DNA of 64,000 nt, taken from contig NZ_QIRF01000007.1 of NCBI RefSeq assembly GCF_003332825.1, positions 108,633 through 172,632 of the forward strand. Reading direction: 5' to 3'. Each line of letters begins with the position of its first letter. Position 1 is the stretch's first letter. The notes below the pieces were generated by a model, which did no database searches, was not told the origin of the DNA, and saw nothing but the letters and a program-made list of their open reading frames with translations. A program made the position numbers and the translations under genes. Origin of the DNA: Dyella sp. C9 (GTDB lineage: Bacteria > Pseudomonadota > Gammaproteobacteria > Xanthomonadales > Rhodanobacteraceae). This document shows, piece after piece, positions 1 through 9,083 of this stretch.

Positions 1-916
1 CCTGAACCTGCGCTTCAAGTTCACCGACGACCTGCAGCTGCGCCTGGCGGCATCCAAGGGCATGAGCCGCCCCGATCTGTCGCAGCTCTACTCGTACCTG
101 AAGCTCGGCGCCTCGTGGGGCGGTGCGGCAGGCCAGGAGGCCAGCTTCCAGGGCTTCACCGGCAGCAGCACCGGGAACCCCGCGCTCAAGCCGATGACGG
201 CCAACCAGTATGACCTGGCGCTGGAGTGGTACTTCGCACCCACCGGCCAGCTGTACACCACGCTGTTCAAGAAGGACATCCACAACTACATCACCAACGA
301 GGTGTTCCAGCAGGAGGTCGAGGGCCAGCAGGTGGCGGTCAGCGGACCGGTCAACGCCGGCACCGGCAACGTAAAGGGTGGCGAGGTGGGCTACTCGCAG
401 TTCTTCGACTTCCTCCCGGGCGCGCTGAAGGGCCTGGGCCTGCAGGCCAACTACACCTACCTGCAGAGCAGCAAGATCTACGGCACCACCTCGTGCGATC
501 CGAACCATGCCAATGGTTCGTGCTCGCCCCAGTACATCGTCACCAACCCAGGCTTGCCGATGGCCGGCCTATCGACGCACAGCTACAACGTGATCGGCAT
601 GTACGAGTACGGCAACTGGTCGGGCCGCCTGGCCTGGTCGTGGCGCAGCCGCTACCTGATCACGCCCGATGACACCGGCGACACCTACCTGCCGATGTGG
701 AATGCCGCCTCCGGCCAGCTGGATGCCTCGGTGTTCTACCACTTCAACAAGAACATGCAGATTGGCCTGCAGATGAACAACCTGAGCAACACCACGCAGA
801 AGGTGTTGATGGGACCCACCACCTATACGACGGGCCAGGTGGACTACAATCTCTACACACGCTCGCTGTTCATGAACGACCGCCGCTACGAGTTGGTGTT
901 CCGAGCCACCTTCTGA
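1..916 (+). CDS. TonB-dependent receptor, C-terminal part (5' truncated)
   Basis: This is the C-terminal beta-barrel of an outer-membrane TonB-dependent receptor. The reading frame is open from base 2 and the first in-frame ATG (62) is internal, so the N-terminus, signal peptide and plug lie off the left edge. The visible part has alternating aromatic barrel strands, the motif SKGMSRPDLSQL typical of late barrel strands in xanthomonad receptors, and a terminal phenylalanine (RYELVFRATF), the usual outer-membrane C-terminal signal. The stop overlaps the ATG of the following GH74 gene (ATGA at 916), so the two are probably translationally coupled. By that context the likely ligand is a xyloglucan-type oligosaccharide. 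The substrate is inferred, the family is clear. Confidence 0.9.
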   Translation, partial: LNLRFKFTDDLQLRLAASKGMSRPDLSQLYSYLKLGASWGGAAGQEASFQGFTGSSTGNPALKPMTANQYDLALEWYFAPTGQLYTTLFKKDIHNYITNEVFQQEVEGQQVAVSGPVNAGTGNVKGGEVGYSQFFDFLPGALKGLGLQANYTYLQSSKIYGTTSCDPNHANGSCSPQYIVTNPGLPMAGLSTHSYNVIGMYEYGNWSGRLAWSWRSRYLITPDDTGDTYLPMWNAASGQLDASVFYHFNKNMQIGLQMNNLSNTTQKVLMGPTTYTTGQVDYNLYTRSLFMNDRRYELVFRATF

Positions 917-3159
917 TGACACGACCAGCACACGGCTGGGCAAGGCGGGCGCGGTGGCTTGTGGCCACCGCGCCCGTTCTGCTTGCGGCATGGGCACATG
1001 CGGCGGAGCCCGCGGTGCCCTACCACTACGCCAACGTGAAGATCGGCGGCGGCGGCTTCGTCAGTGGCCTGCTCTACCAGCCCGCGGGCCATGGGTTGCT
1101 GTACGCACGCACCGATGTCGGCGGTGCCTATCGCTGGGACGAGGCACAGGCGCAATGGGTGCCGTTGCTCGACTGGCTGCCTGCTTCGGACAACAACCTC
1201 TACGGCGTCGATGGCTTTGCGGTCGACCCACGTGACGCCGGCAGGCTTTACCTGCTGGCCGGCACCTACACCGCCGAATGGGCCGGCAACGGCGCGGTGC
1301 TCGCTTCCGCCGATCGCGGCGCTCATTTCACGCGCAGCGACCTGCCGTTTCCCGTCGGCGGCAACGAACAGGGACGCAACAACGGCGAGCGCATCGCGAT
1401 CGATCCCAACGACGGCAGCATCCTGTTCCTTGGATCGCGCACCGCAGGGTTGTGGCGCAGCGCGGACCATGGCGCCCACTGGAGCAGGGTGAGCGGATTT
1501 CCCGACGTCGCCAGCGGTCCCGACAGCAGCGCCAGGCACGGCTCGCGCACGCAACCGGTGGGCGTCGTGCTCGTGGTGTTCGATCCGTCCAGCGGCACGC
1601 AGGGCCACGCCAGTCGCACCGTGTACGCCGGAGTGTCCACCAAGGGCACCAGCCTGTACCGCTCCAGCGACGGCGGCAAGAGTTGGAGCGCGGTGCAGGG
1701 CCAGCCCACGGGCTTGCGTCCCAACCACATGGTGCGTGCGCGTGACGGTAGCTACTACCTGAGCTATGCCGACGAGTCGGGCCCGGATGTCATGCACGAA
1801 GGCGCGGTGTGGAAGTACGAGCCCGGCAGCGGACGCTGGACCGACATCACGCCGCTGCCGCGCGCACAGGGCCAGCCCAGCGGTTATGGCTGGGGCGCCA
1901 TCACCGTCGATGAGGGCGATCCGCAGGCCGTGCTCACCGCCACCTTCGGCCACTACACGCCGCGCGACCAACTGTTCCGCAGCACCGATGGCGGCGCGCA
2001 CTGGCAGGAAGTATTCACGCAATCGCAGTTCGACACCTCGCAACCGGTCTGGCTGCCCGAACACATGCCGCACTGGATCGCCTCGATCGCGGTCGATCCG
2101 CATGATCCCGATCGTGCGTGGTTCACCACCGGCTATGGCGTATGGGCCACCGGCGACCTGCGCCAGGTCGAGCACGGCGGCACGGTACACTGGCGATTCG
2201 TTGACGACGGACTGGAGGAAATCGTCGCCAAGCAGATCATCAGTCCGCCGACGGGTGCGCACTTGCTCAGTGCCATGTATGACCTGGACGGCTATCGCCA
2301 CGATGAACTCGACGTGGCGCCGCCCCACTTCGCCTCGCCGCCGCGCTATACCGACGCCGACGACATCGATTACGCCGGCGGCGAGCCCGAGGTGATCGTG
2401 CGCAGCGGTTGGCTGCGACGGATGCCCGAGCCGTTGGTGCGCGCGGCCTATTCGACCGATGGCGGCGTCCATTGGCAGGCGTTCGCCAGCGAGCCGGCCC
2501 ACATGGAAGGCGTTGGCGGCGGCAGCATCGCCATAGCCGCCGACGGCAAGCGCGTGCTGTGGTTTCCGCGGGACGCGCGCCACGGCTACTTCACCGACGA
2601 CTTCGGCGTGAGCTGGCAGAACATCAGCGGGCTGGATGGCGAGCTGCGCGTGGTGGCCGATCGCGTCGACCCGCGGCGCTTCTACGCGATCGACGCCGAA
2701 GGCAAGCGGTTGTTCGCCAGCCACGATGGCGGCGCGCATTTCCAGCCGATCCAGGGGGAGCTGGGTGCGGTTGCTTCATCGTCGTCGCGACTTCGCCTGC
2801 AGGCTTCGCCGGATGCCGCGGGGCAGCTGTATCTGTCCAGCCGTGACGGGCTGCTGCTGGGCAGCGACGACGGACGGCGCATCGCCACCGCGGGCGAACT
2901 CACCCGCGTCGATGCACTGGGCTTCGGCAAGGCCGCGCCGGGCAGCGGGCAGTCCACGCTGTATGCGGCGGGCCGGCGCGGGGAGCAGCAGGGCATGTTC
3001 CGCTCCGTCGACGGCGGCGCGCACTGGCGGCGCATCGACGACGACGCGCACCGTTACGGCGAGATCAGCATGATCACCGGCGACCCACGTGTGTTTGGGC
3101 GTGTCTACTTCGGCACCAGCGGGCGCGGCATCCTCTACGGCGACCCGGTGTCGCCCTGA
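916..3159 (+). CDS. GH74 endo-xyloglucanase (exported)
   Basis: A predicted secreted glycoside hydrolase of family 74, which cleaves the beta-1,4-glucan backbone of xyloglucan. The protein is 747 aa with an N-terminal signal peptide ending near AHAAEP. The rest is a two-lobed beta-propeller with many Asp-box (BNR) repeats of the type S-x-D-x-G-x-x-W/F. The two regions that hold the catalytic aspartates in GH74 are present: RTDVGGAY (Asp67) and MYDLDGYRHDELD (Asp456/Asp458). I chose ATG 916 because it overlaps the receptor stop and starts exactly at the signal peptide; longer upstream starts would run through the receptor gene. It converges with the AraC-type regulator only 8 bp away. The family is certain; endo versus exo action cannot be told. 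Confidence 0.9.
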   Translation: MTRPAHGWARRARWLVATAPVLLAAWAHAAEPAVPYHYANVKIGGGGFVSGLLYQPAGHGLLYARTDVGGAYRWDEAQAQWVPLLDWLPASDNNLYGVDGFAVDPRDAGRLYLLAGTYTAEWAGNGAVLASADRGAHFTRSDLPFPVGGNEQGRNNGERIAIDPNDGSILFLGSRTAGLWRSADHGAHWSRVSGFPDVASGPDSSARHGSRTQPVGVVLVVFDPSSGTQGHASRTVYAGVSTKGTSLYRSSDGGKSWSAVQGQPTGLRPNHMVRARDGSYYLSYADESGPDVMHEGAVWKYEPGSGRWTDITPLPRAQGQPSGYGWGAITVDEGDPQAVLTATFGHYTPRDQLFRSTDGGAHWQEVFTQSQFDTSQPVWLPEHMPHWIASIAVDPHDPDRAWFTTGYGVWATGDLRQVEHGGTVHWRFVDDGLEEIVAKQIISPPTGAHLLSAMYDLDGYRHDELDVAPPHFASPPRYTDADDIDYAGGEPEVIVRSGWLRRMPEPLVRAAYSTDGGVHWQAFASEPAHMEGVGGGSIAIAADGKRVLWFPRDARHGYFTDDFGVSWQNISGLDGELRVVADRVDPRRFYAIDAEGKRLFASHDGGAHFQPIQGELGAVASSSSRLRLQASPDAAGQLYLSSRDGLLLGSDDGRRIATAGELTRVDALGFGKAAPGSGQSTLYAAGRRGEQQGMFRSVDGGAHWRRIDDDAHRYGEISMITGDPRVFGRVYFGTSGRGILYGDPVSP

Positions 3160-3167
3160 GCCGGCGC

Positions 3168-4334
3168 TCAGGCCTGCAGGCGCTCCAGGTACTGTTTGGG
3201 CGTGCAGTTGAACTCGCGCCGGAACACCACGTACATGTACTGCAGCGAGGTGAAGCCGCTGCGCACGGCGACATCGGTGAGCGAGATGCTCGGGTCGGCA
3301 AGCATGTGCCGTGCCCGTTCCAGCTTGTGCTCCAGGATCACCTGGTGCACGGACTTCTTCAGTTCGCGCTTGAAGTGTTCCTCCAGCAGCGTGCGCGACA
3401 CACCCACGTAGCTGGCGACCTGCTCGGTCTTGATGCCCATGCAGGCGAACTGGCGGATGTAGTGGCGCGCGCGCATCACGTGCGGGCTGCGGATGCACTG
3501 GTACTGGCTGCTGGCCTGCATGTTGATGCCCGCCGGTGGCACCAGCACCCGGGTGCCGGAGCAATCGCCGCCGTGCAGCATCTGGTGCAGCAGCTGCGCC
3601 GCGGTGCGGCCCATTTCCTCGGCGCCCTGGATCACCGAGGTGAGCCGGATGCAGCTGAGCACCTGCACGATGGGATCGTTGTCGATGCCGATGATGGCCA
3701 CCTGTTCGGGCACCGGCACGTCGCCCACGATGCAGGCCTGCAGCAGTTGCCGCGCACGCGCGTCGGTGGCGGCGATGATGCCGATCGGCTTGGGCAGCGA
3801 ACGCACCCACTCCACCACTTCCTCCTGCGCGCGGCCCCAGCCGCCCGCGCTGGTGGAGGAGCCGTGGTAGACGATGCCTTCCAGGCCATCGGCCGCGGTG
3901 AGTTGGCGAAACCACATCTCGCGCTCGTGGGCCCAGCGGTTGTCGCGCTCGGGCGGCTTGCCGAAGAAGGCGAAGCGCTCCAGCCCGTGTTCGATCAGGT
4001 GGCCATAGGCCAGCTGCACCAGCTTTCGGTTGTCGGTCGCCACATAGGGAATGCCCGCCGGGTACTGGGTTTCGTCGGTGTACGAACCACCCACGGCCAC
4101 CACCGGAATGGACAGCGCCGAGACGGCCTCGGCCACCACCGGGTCGTCGAAGTCGGCAATGATGCCGTCGCCCCGCCACTGGCGGATGCCGACGGTGCGG
4201 CTACGGAAATCCTCTTCCATGAAGAGGTCCCACTTCACGCGGGTGAAGGTGAGGTACTCGCCGATACCTGCGATGACCTGCCGGTCGTAGACCTTGTTGG
4301 CGTTGAAAAGCAGCGCGACGCGGTGCGGCAACAT
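3168..4334 (-). CDS. xylR: XylR, AraC-family xylose-responsive activator (E. coli type)
   Basis: A transcription factor of 388 aa with an N-terminal LacI/periplasmic-binding-like sugar domain (from HRVALLFNANKVYDRQVIAGI, about residues 5-270) and a C-terminal AraC-type double helix-turn-helix (about 285-385, including ACMGIKTEQVASYVGVSRTLLEEHF in part and the GFTSLQYMYVVFRREF signature). This architecture and length match enterobacterial XylR, which binds D-xylose and activates xylose genes. The ATG at 4334 gives the family length; the frame stays open further upstream, but that part has no XylR-like sequence. It is divergent from xylB, so the 253-bp gap is the shared control region. A second, unrelated LacI-type XylR lies at 9084-10160. 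Confidence 0.88.
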   Translation of the reverse strand: MLPHRVALLFNANKVYDRQVIAGIGEYLTFTRVKWDLFMEEDFRSRTVGIRQWRGDGIIADFDDPVVAEAVSALSIPVVAVGGSYTDETQYPAGIPYVATDNRKLVQLAYGHLIEHGLERFAFFGKPPERDNRWAHEREMWFRQLTAADGLEGIVYHGSSTSAGGWGRAQEEVVEWVRSLPKPIGIIAATDARARQLLQACIVGDVPVPEQVAIIGIDNDPIVQVLSCIRLTSVIQGAEEMGRTAAQLLHQMLHGGDCSGTRVLVPPAGINMQASSQYQCIRSPHVMRARHYIRQFACMGIKTEQVASYVGVSRTLLEEHFKRELKKSVHQVILEHKLERARHMLADPSISLTDVAVRSGFTSLQYMYVVFRREFNCTPKQYLERLQA

Positions 4335-4540
4335 CCAGCAACCCCAGGGGCACAGGTAGTAGCGGCGGACGGTAGCGTCTCGCACACGTGGCGACACGCT
4401 GCGCTGCATCAAGCCGGGAAAAGCATTTTTTTGCAATGCGACATGGCATTTCGGCGGAGCGCTAGTACAGTCCGCCAGAACGACCTCCATCTGACGGCAG
4501 GCGGCCTCTTCCGGCCCTGCCCACCAGCTCGGGGGTTTTA

Positions 4541-4568
4541 TTGGGCAGCTCGGTGGTAGCGCTAACAT
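4541..4568 (+). promoter_or_regulatory. Putative xylB promoter
   Basis: TTGGGC at 4541-4546 and TAACAT at 4563-4568 are separated by 16 bp, about 20 bp before the xylB ATG. The -10 hexamer overlaps the xyl-box, so repressor binding there would block polymerase. Assigned by eye. Confidence 0.45.
4554..4567 (+). promoter_or_regulatory. xyl-box operator upstream of xylB
   Basis: The sequence TGGTAGCGCTAACA is identical, as I recall it, to the 14-bp xyl-box bound by the LacI-type XylR repressor of Xanthomonas campestris. It has the palindromic core TAGCGCTA, lies 20 bp before the xylB ATG and overlaps the likely -10. A LacI-type XylR gene is present 4.5 kb downstream. Confidence 0.8.
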
Positions 4569-4587
4569 TTTTGGTCGCGGATAACGT

Positions 4588-6090
4588 ATGAGCCTTGTGG
4601 TTGGACTTGATGTAGGAACCCAGAGCGTCAAGCTGGTCGCCTACGATGCCGTGGCGCGCCGCCTGGTGGCGACGCATGGCCATCCGCTGGAACTCATGGC
4701 TGGCGACGACGGCAGCCGCGAGCAGCAGGCCCAGTGGTGGATCGAGGCGATCCGTTCCTGCTTCGCCAAGCTCGACCCGGCCTACCGTGCCCGCGTGGTC
4801 GCCATTGGCGTATCCGGGCAGCAGCACGGCTTCGTACCGCTGGACGCGGCGGGCAACGTGCTGGCGCCGGCCAAGCTGTGGTGCGATACCAGCACGCAGC
4901 GCGAGTGCGATGAAATCATGGCCGCGGTGGGCGGCGCGCAGCGCTGCGTGGCCATCGCCGGCAACCCCATCCTCGCCGGCTACACCGCCTCCAAGCTGCC
5001 GTGGACGCGCAAGCATCGCCCGGAGGTCTACGCCAGGCTCGCCAGCATCCTGCTGCCGCACGACTACGTGAACTTCTGGCTGACCGGCGAGCGCTGGATG
5101 GAGTACGGCGACGCCTCCGGCACCGGCTGGCTCGACGTGCGCACGCGCCGCTGGTCGGCCGAGATGCTGCACGCCACCGATCCCGATCGCGACCTGGGCG
5201 CCTGCCTGCCGCCGCTGGTGGAGTCGAACGCTAGCTTCCCGATCGCGCCGGCGATGGCCGATGAACTGGGCCTGCCGCGCAGCGTGCGTGTATCGGCCGG
5301 CGGCGGCGACAACATGATGGCGGCCATCGGCACCGGCAACGTCGAGCCCGGCGTGCTCAGCATGAGCCTGGGCACCTCCGGCACGCTGTTCGCCTGCGCC
5401 GACCACCCGGTGGTGGACGATGACGCGGGTTGGGCCGCGTTCTGCTCGTCCACCGGCGGCTGGCTGCCGCTGATCTGCACCATGAACTGCACCATCGCCA
5501 CCGAGAGCGTGGCCAGGGCCTTCGGCTTCAACACGCGCGATGGCGATGCGGTGATGGCCGGCACGCTGCCTGGCGCCGGCGGGCTGGTGATGCTGCCGTT
5601 CTTCAACGGCGAGCGCACGCCCGACCTGCCGTATGCGCGCGGTGCGCTGCACGGCATGGACCTGGGCAACTTCACGCGCGGCAATGTCTATCGCGCCGCG
5701 ATGGAAGGCGCCACCTACGCACTGCGCAACGGCTACGACGCGTTGTGCCGTGCCGGCCTCCACTTCGATGCCATCCGCCTCACCGGCGGCGGCAGCCACA
5801 GCCCGGCCTGGCGGCAGATGATCGCCGACGTGTTCGACCTGCCGGTCGAAGTGCCGCTGCAGGCCGAAGGCGCCGCCTTCGGTGCCGCGCTGCAGGCGCT
5901 GTGGTCGCTGGGCGGCGGCACCGACCTCGCCGAGCTGGCGCGCGAGCACGTGCTGATTGCCCCGGGCCTGTCCACGCGGCCCGATCCGCGCAGCGTGCAG
6001 GCCTACCAGGCGCCTTACCGGCAGTTCCTCCGCCATCTGGAGGCGACCCAATCGTTCCACGCGAATCCCCCGGCCGCGGGTGCCGTCTGA
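4588..6090 (+). CDS. xylB: Xylulokinase
   Basis: Phosphorylates D-xylulose with ATP to xylulose-5-phosphate, the second step of the isomerase pathway. The 500-aa protein is a full-length FGGY kinase: N-terminal phosphate loop DVGTQSVK (residues 8-15), substrate motif [17 protein letters not shown] with the probable catalytic base Asp241, the internal [12 protein letters not shown] loop, and the FGGY signature [19 protein letters not shown] near residue 400. ATG 4588 follows the xyl-box promoter directly. xylA follows after 49 bp and is likely cotranscribed. Confidence 0.95.
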   Translation: MSLVVGLDVGTQSVKLVAYDAVARRLVATHGHPLELMAGDDGSREQQAQWWIEAIRSCFAKLDPAYRARVVAIGVSGQQHGFVPLDAAGNVLAPAKLWCDTSTQRECDEIMAAVGGAQRCVAIAGNPILAGYTASKLPWTRKHRPEVYARLASILLPHDYVNFWLTGERWMEYGDASGTGWLDVRTRRWSAEMLHATDPDRDLGACLPPLVESNASFPIAPAMADELGLPRSVRVSAGGGDNMMAAIGTGNVEPGVLSMSLGTSGTLFACADHPVVDDDAGWAAFCSSTGGWLPLICTMNCTIATESVARAFGFNTRDGDAVMAGTLPGAGGLVMLPFFNGERTPDLPYARGALHGMDLGNFTRGNVYRAAMEGATYALRNGYDALCRAGLHFDAIRLTGGGSHSPAWRQMIADVFDLPVEVPLQAEGAAFGAALQALWSLGGGTDLAELAREHVLIAPGLSTRPDPRSVQAYQAPYRQFLRHLEATQSFHANPPAAGAV

Positions 6091-6139
6091 TTCGCCGCCG
6101 AGTCCGGCTTCATCTCACTTCCCGACCAGGATCGAACAC

Positions 6140-7477
6140 ATGAGCACTCCTTTCATCGGCAAACGCGAATTCTTCCCCGGCATCGGCAGCATCCCGTTCG
6201 AGGGCATCGGGTCGGACAACCCGCTGTCGTTCAAGCATTACGACGCCAACAAGAAGATCGGCGACAAGACCATGGCCGAGCACCTGCGTTTTGCGGTGTG
6301 CTACTGGCACAGCTTCTGCAACGCCGGCCACGATCCGTTCGGTCCGGGTACCCGCGTGTATCCGTGGGATGCCGAGGGCACGCCGCTCGCGCGCGCCGAA
6401 GCCAAGATGGATGCCGCGTTCGAATTCTTCACCAAGCTGGGCGTGCCGTACTACTGCTTCCATGACATCGACATGGCGCCCGACGCCGACGATGTCGGCG
6501 AGTACGAGAAGAACATGAAGCACATGGTCGCCCTGGCCAAGGAGCGCCAGAAGGCCACCGGCATGAAGCTGCTGTGGGGCACCGCCAACCTGTTCAGCCA
6601 TCCGCGCTACATGAACGGCGCCGGAACCAATCCGGACTTCGCCGTGGTGGCGCGCGCCGCCGTGCAGGTGAAGGCCGCGCTGGACGCCACGGTGGAGCTG
6701 GGCGGCGAGGGCTACGTGTTCTGGGGCGGCCGCGAAGGCTACGCCACGTTGGTCAATACCAACATGAAGCGCGAGCTGGAGCATTTCGCGCGTTTCCTCA
6801 CCATGGCGCGCGACTACGGCCGCAGCATTGGCTTCAAGGGCAATTTCCTGATCGAGCCCAAGCCGATGGAGCCGATGAAGCACCAGTACGACTTCGACTC
6901 CGCCACCGTCGCCGGTTTCCTCAAGCAGCATGGCCTGGACAAGGACTTCAAGCTCAACATCGAGGCCAACCACGCCACGCTGTCGGGCCACACCTTCGAG
7001 CACGACCTGCAGGTGGCTTCGGACCACGGCCTGCTGGGCAGCATCGACGCCAACCGCGGCAACGCGCAGAACGGCTGGGATACCGACCAGTTCCCGACCG
7101 ACCTGTACGACACCGTGGGCGCCATGCTGGTGGTGCTGCGCCAGGGCGGCCTGGCCCCGGGTGGCCTCAACTTCGATGCCAAGGTGCGCCGCGAATCGAC
7201 CGACGCGGATGACTTGTTCCTGGCCCACATCGGCGGCATGGACGCGTTCGCTCGCGGCCTGGAAGTGGCGCATGCGCTGCTCACCCGTTCGCCGCTGGAG
7301 ACGTGGCGCGCCGAGCGTTACGCCAGCTTCGACGCCGGCGCGGGCAAGGATTTCGCGCAGGGCAAGCTCGGCATGGCCGATCTGCATGCCTATGCCGCCA
7401 AGCACGGCGAGCCGGCCAAGCGCAGCGGCAAGCAGGAGCTCTACGAGAACCTGCTCAACCAGTACCTGCTGCGCTGA
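6140..7477 (+). CDS. xylA: Xylose isomerase
   Basis: Interconverts D-xylose and D-xylulose using two divalent cations. The 445-aa length fits the larger class II isomerases. Signature parts visible are FHDIDMAPD (catalytic His108), the FWGGREGY motif, [18 protein letters not shown], the metal-site segment [18 protein letters not shown], and [12 protein letters not shown] near the C-terminus. ATG 6140 is chosen because the protein then starts with the usual [14 protein letters not shown]; the open frame upstream overlaps xylB. It sits 49 bp after xylB and 111 bp before the sugar symporter gene. Confidence 0.96.
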   Translation: MSTPFIGKREFFPGIGSIPFEGIGSDNPLSFKHYDANKKIGDKTMAEHLRFAVCYWHSFCNAGHDPFGPGTRVYPWDAEGTPLARAEAKMDAAFEFFTKLGVPYYCFHDIDMAPDADDVGEYEKNMKHMVALAKERQKATGMKLLWGTANLFSHPRYMNGAGTNPDFAVVARAAVQVKAALDATVELGGEGYVFWGGREGYATLVNTNMKRELEHFARFLTMARDYGRSIGFKGNFLIEPKPMEPMKHQYDFDSATVAGFLKQHGLDKDFKLNIEANHATLSGHTFEHDLQVASDHGLLGSIDANRGNAQNGWDTDQFPTDLYDTVGAMLVVLRQGGLAPGGLNFDAKVRRESTDADDLFLAHIGGMDAFARGLEVAHALLTRSPLETWRAERYASFDAGAGKDFAQGKLGMADLHAYAAKHGEPAKRSGKQELYENLLNQYLLR

Positions 7478-7517
7478 GTGGCGGCGACGCGACGGGCTCG
7501 CGTCTGATCTGAGTGGT

Positions 7518-7560
7518 CGGCAAGCGGTGGGGGAACATCGCTTGCCGGTCGGGGGAGACC
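7518..7560 (+). other. Two hairpins in the xylA-symporter gap
   Basis: A perfect 9-bp inverted repeat CGGCAAGCG / CGCTTGCCG (7518-7526 and 7539-7547, loop of 12) is followed at once by a GGTC / GACC hairpin (7547-7560) whose loop is the purine run GGGGGA. No T-tract follows, so this does not look like a classical terminator. It may tune expression of the downstream transporter relative to xylA. Confidence 0.45.
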
Positions 7561-7588
7561 GGAAACATGACCATGAGACCTCGTCGGC

Positions 7589-9022
7589 ATGAACAGCGTC
7601 CTGCTTGAACGCACGCTCGAAACCAGGCAAGCGGAAAACACGCGCCTCATCATCCAGATCAGCTGCGTCGCCACGCTCGGCGGCTTCCTGTTCGGGTTCG
7701 ATAGCGGCGTCATCAACGGCACCGTGGATGGCCTGAAGCAGGCCTTCCAGTCCAGCTCCACCGCGATCGGCTTCGAAGTGGCCTCGATGCTGCTGGGCTG
7801 TGCGCTGGGTGCCTTCTTCGCCGGCCGCGTGTCCGATACCTGGGGACGCCGCTCGGTACTGATTGTTTCGGCCCTGTTGTTCCTGGTATCTGCACTGGGT
7901 GCCGGTGCGGCAGCGAACGCGGCCTTCTTCGTCATCGCGCGCATCACCGGCGGTTTTGCCGTGGGCGCAGCCAGCGTGATCGCGCCGGCCTATATCGCCG
8001 AGGTGGCGCCGGCGCGTTATCGCGGCCGCCTGGCCACCGTGCAGCAGATCGCCATCATCAGCGGATTGTTCACGGCCTTCCTCAGCAACTTCCTGCTGGC
8101 TCGCGCCGCCGGTTCATCCACCGGTGCGCTGTGGCTGGGCCAGGATGCCTGGCGCTGGATGTTCTGGATGCAGGCGCTGCCCTCGACGCTGTTCCTGGTG
8201 TCGCTGGTATTCATTCCCGAAAGCCCGCGCTTTCTGGTGGTGCGCAAGCGCGATGCCGAGGCGTTGTCCGTGCTTACCCGCCTGTACGGCGAGAACGAGG
8301 CGCGCGCCAAGCTCGCGGACATCGGTGCGTCGCTGGCGCAGGACCGCCACCGACCGCGCCTGTCGGACCTGCTCGACAAGGTCACCGGCAAGATCCGCCC
8401 CATCGTATGGGTAGGCATCGGGCTGGCCTCGTTCCAGCAGCTGGTCGGTATCAACGTGGTGTTCTATTACGGCGCGGTGCTGTGGCAGGCGGTGGGCTTC
8501 TCCGAGAGCGACGCGCTGCTGATCAACGTGTTCTCCGGCGCGCTGAGCATTGCCGCCTGCCTGGTCGCGGTGATGCTGATCGACAAGGTCGGCCGCAAGC
8601 CGCTGCTGTGGGTGGGTTCGGCCGGCATGGCGGTGACGCTGTCGCTGGTCACCTGGGCTTTTGCGCATGCGGGCATGGACGCGGCCGGCAAGCTCAGCCT
8701 GCCGCCGGCCATGGGCACGCTGGCGCTGGTGGCGGCCAACGTCTACGTGGCCTTTTTCAACATGTCGTGGGGACCGGTGATGTGGGTGATGCTGGGCGAG
8801 ATGTTCCCCAACCAGATCCGTGGCTCGGGGCTGGCCGTGGCTGGCGCCGCGCAATGGACCTCGAACTGCGCCATCACGGTGACCTTCCCGATCCTGCTGG
8901 CCAGCATCGGCCTGGCCGGTGCCTACGGCCTGTACGCGGCGGCGGCGGTGATCTCGGTGGTGTTCGTGCTGCGTTGCGTGCATGAGACGCGCGGCAAGGA
9001 ACTCGAAGAGATGGAGGGCTGA
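7589..9022 (+). CDS. Sugar porter (MFS), probable D-xylose/H+ symporter
   Basis: A 477-aa inner-membrane transporter of the MFS sugar-porter family. The N-terminal segment GGFLFGFDSGVINGT, the loop GRVSDTWGRRSVL after TM2, PESPRFLVVRKRD after TM6, the QQLVGINVVFYYG motif of TM7 and the DKVGRKPLL loop are the family's hallmarks, and 12 TM helices are expected. Its position directly after xylBA makes D-xylose the best guess (XylE-like), although glucose or other hexoses cannot be excluded from sequence alone. ATG 7589 has only a weak GAG ribosome site. The gene converges with the LacI-type regulator. Confidence 0.85.
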   Translation: MNSVLLERTLETRQAENTRLIIQISCVATLGGFLFGFDSGVINGTVDGLKQAFQSSSTAIGFEVASMLLGCALGAFFAGRVSDTWGRRSVLIVSALLFLVSALGAGAAANAAFFVIARITGGFAVGAASVIAPAYIAEVAPARYRGRLATVQQIAIISGLFTAFLSNFLLARAAGSSTGALWLGQDAWRWMFWMQALPSTLFLVSLVFIPESPRFLVVRKRDAEALSVLTRLYGENEARAKLADIGASLAQDRHRPRLSDLLDKVTGKIRPIVWVGIGLASFQQLVGINVVFYYGAVLWQAVGFSESDALLINVFSGALSIAACLVAVMLIDKVGRKPLLWVGSAGMAVTLSLVTWAFAHAGMDAAGKLSLPPAMGTLALVAANVYVAFFNMSWGPVMWVMLGEMFPNQIRGSGLAVAGAAQWTSNCAITVTFPILLASIGLAGAYGLYAAAAVISVVFVLRCVHETRGKELEEMEG

Positions 9023-9083
9023 GGCGATGCCTCGCGCCCTCGTCGCGGGACGGCACTCCGCAGGCGCGCCGTCGGGGCGCGCG

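Noticed and set aside
886..2739. 617-residue minus-strand open frame across the GH74 gene
   Set aside because: Antisense to a well-defined beta-propeller; no ribosome site, signal peptide or motif.
4335..4631. N-terminal 99-residue extension of the AraC-type XylR
   Set aside because: The extension is Pro/Ser/Arg-rich, unlike XylR, and would run through the xylB promoter and operator.
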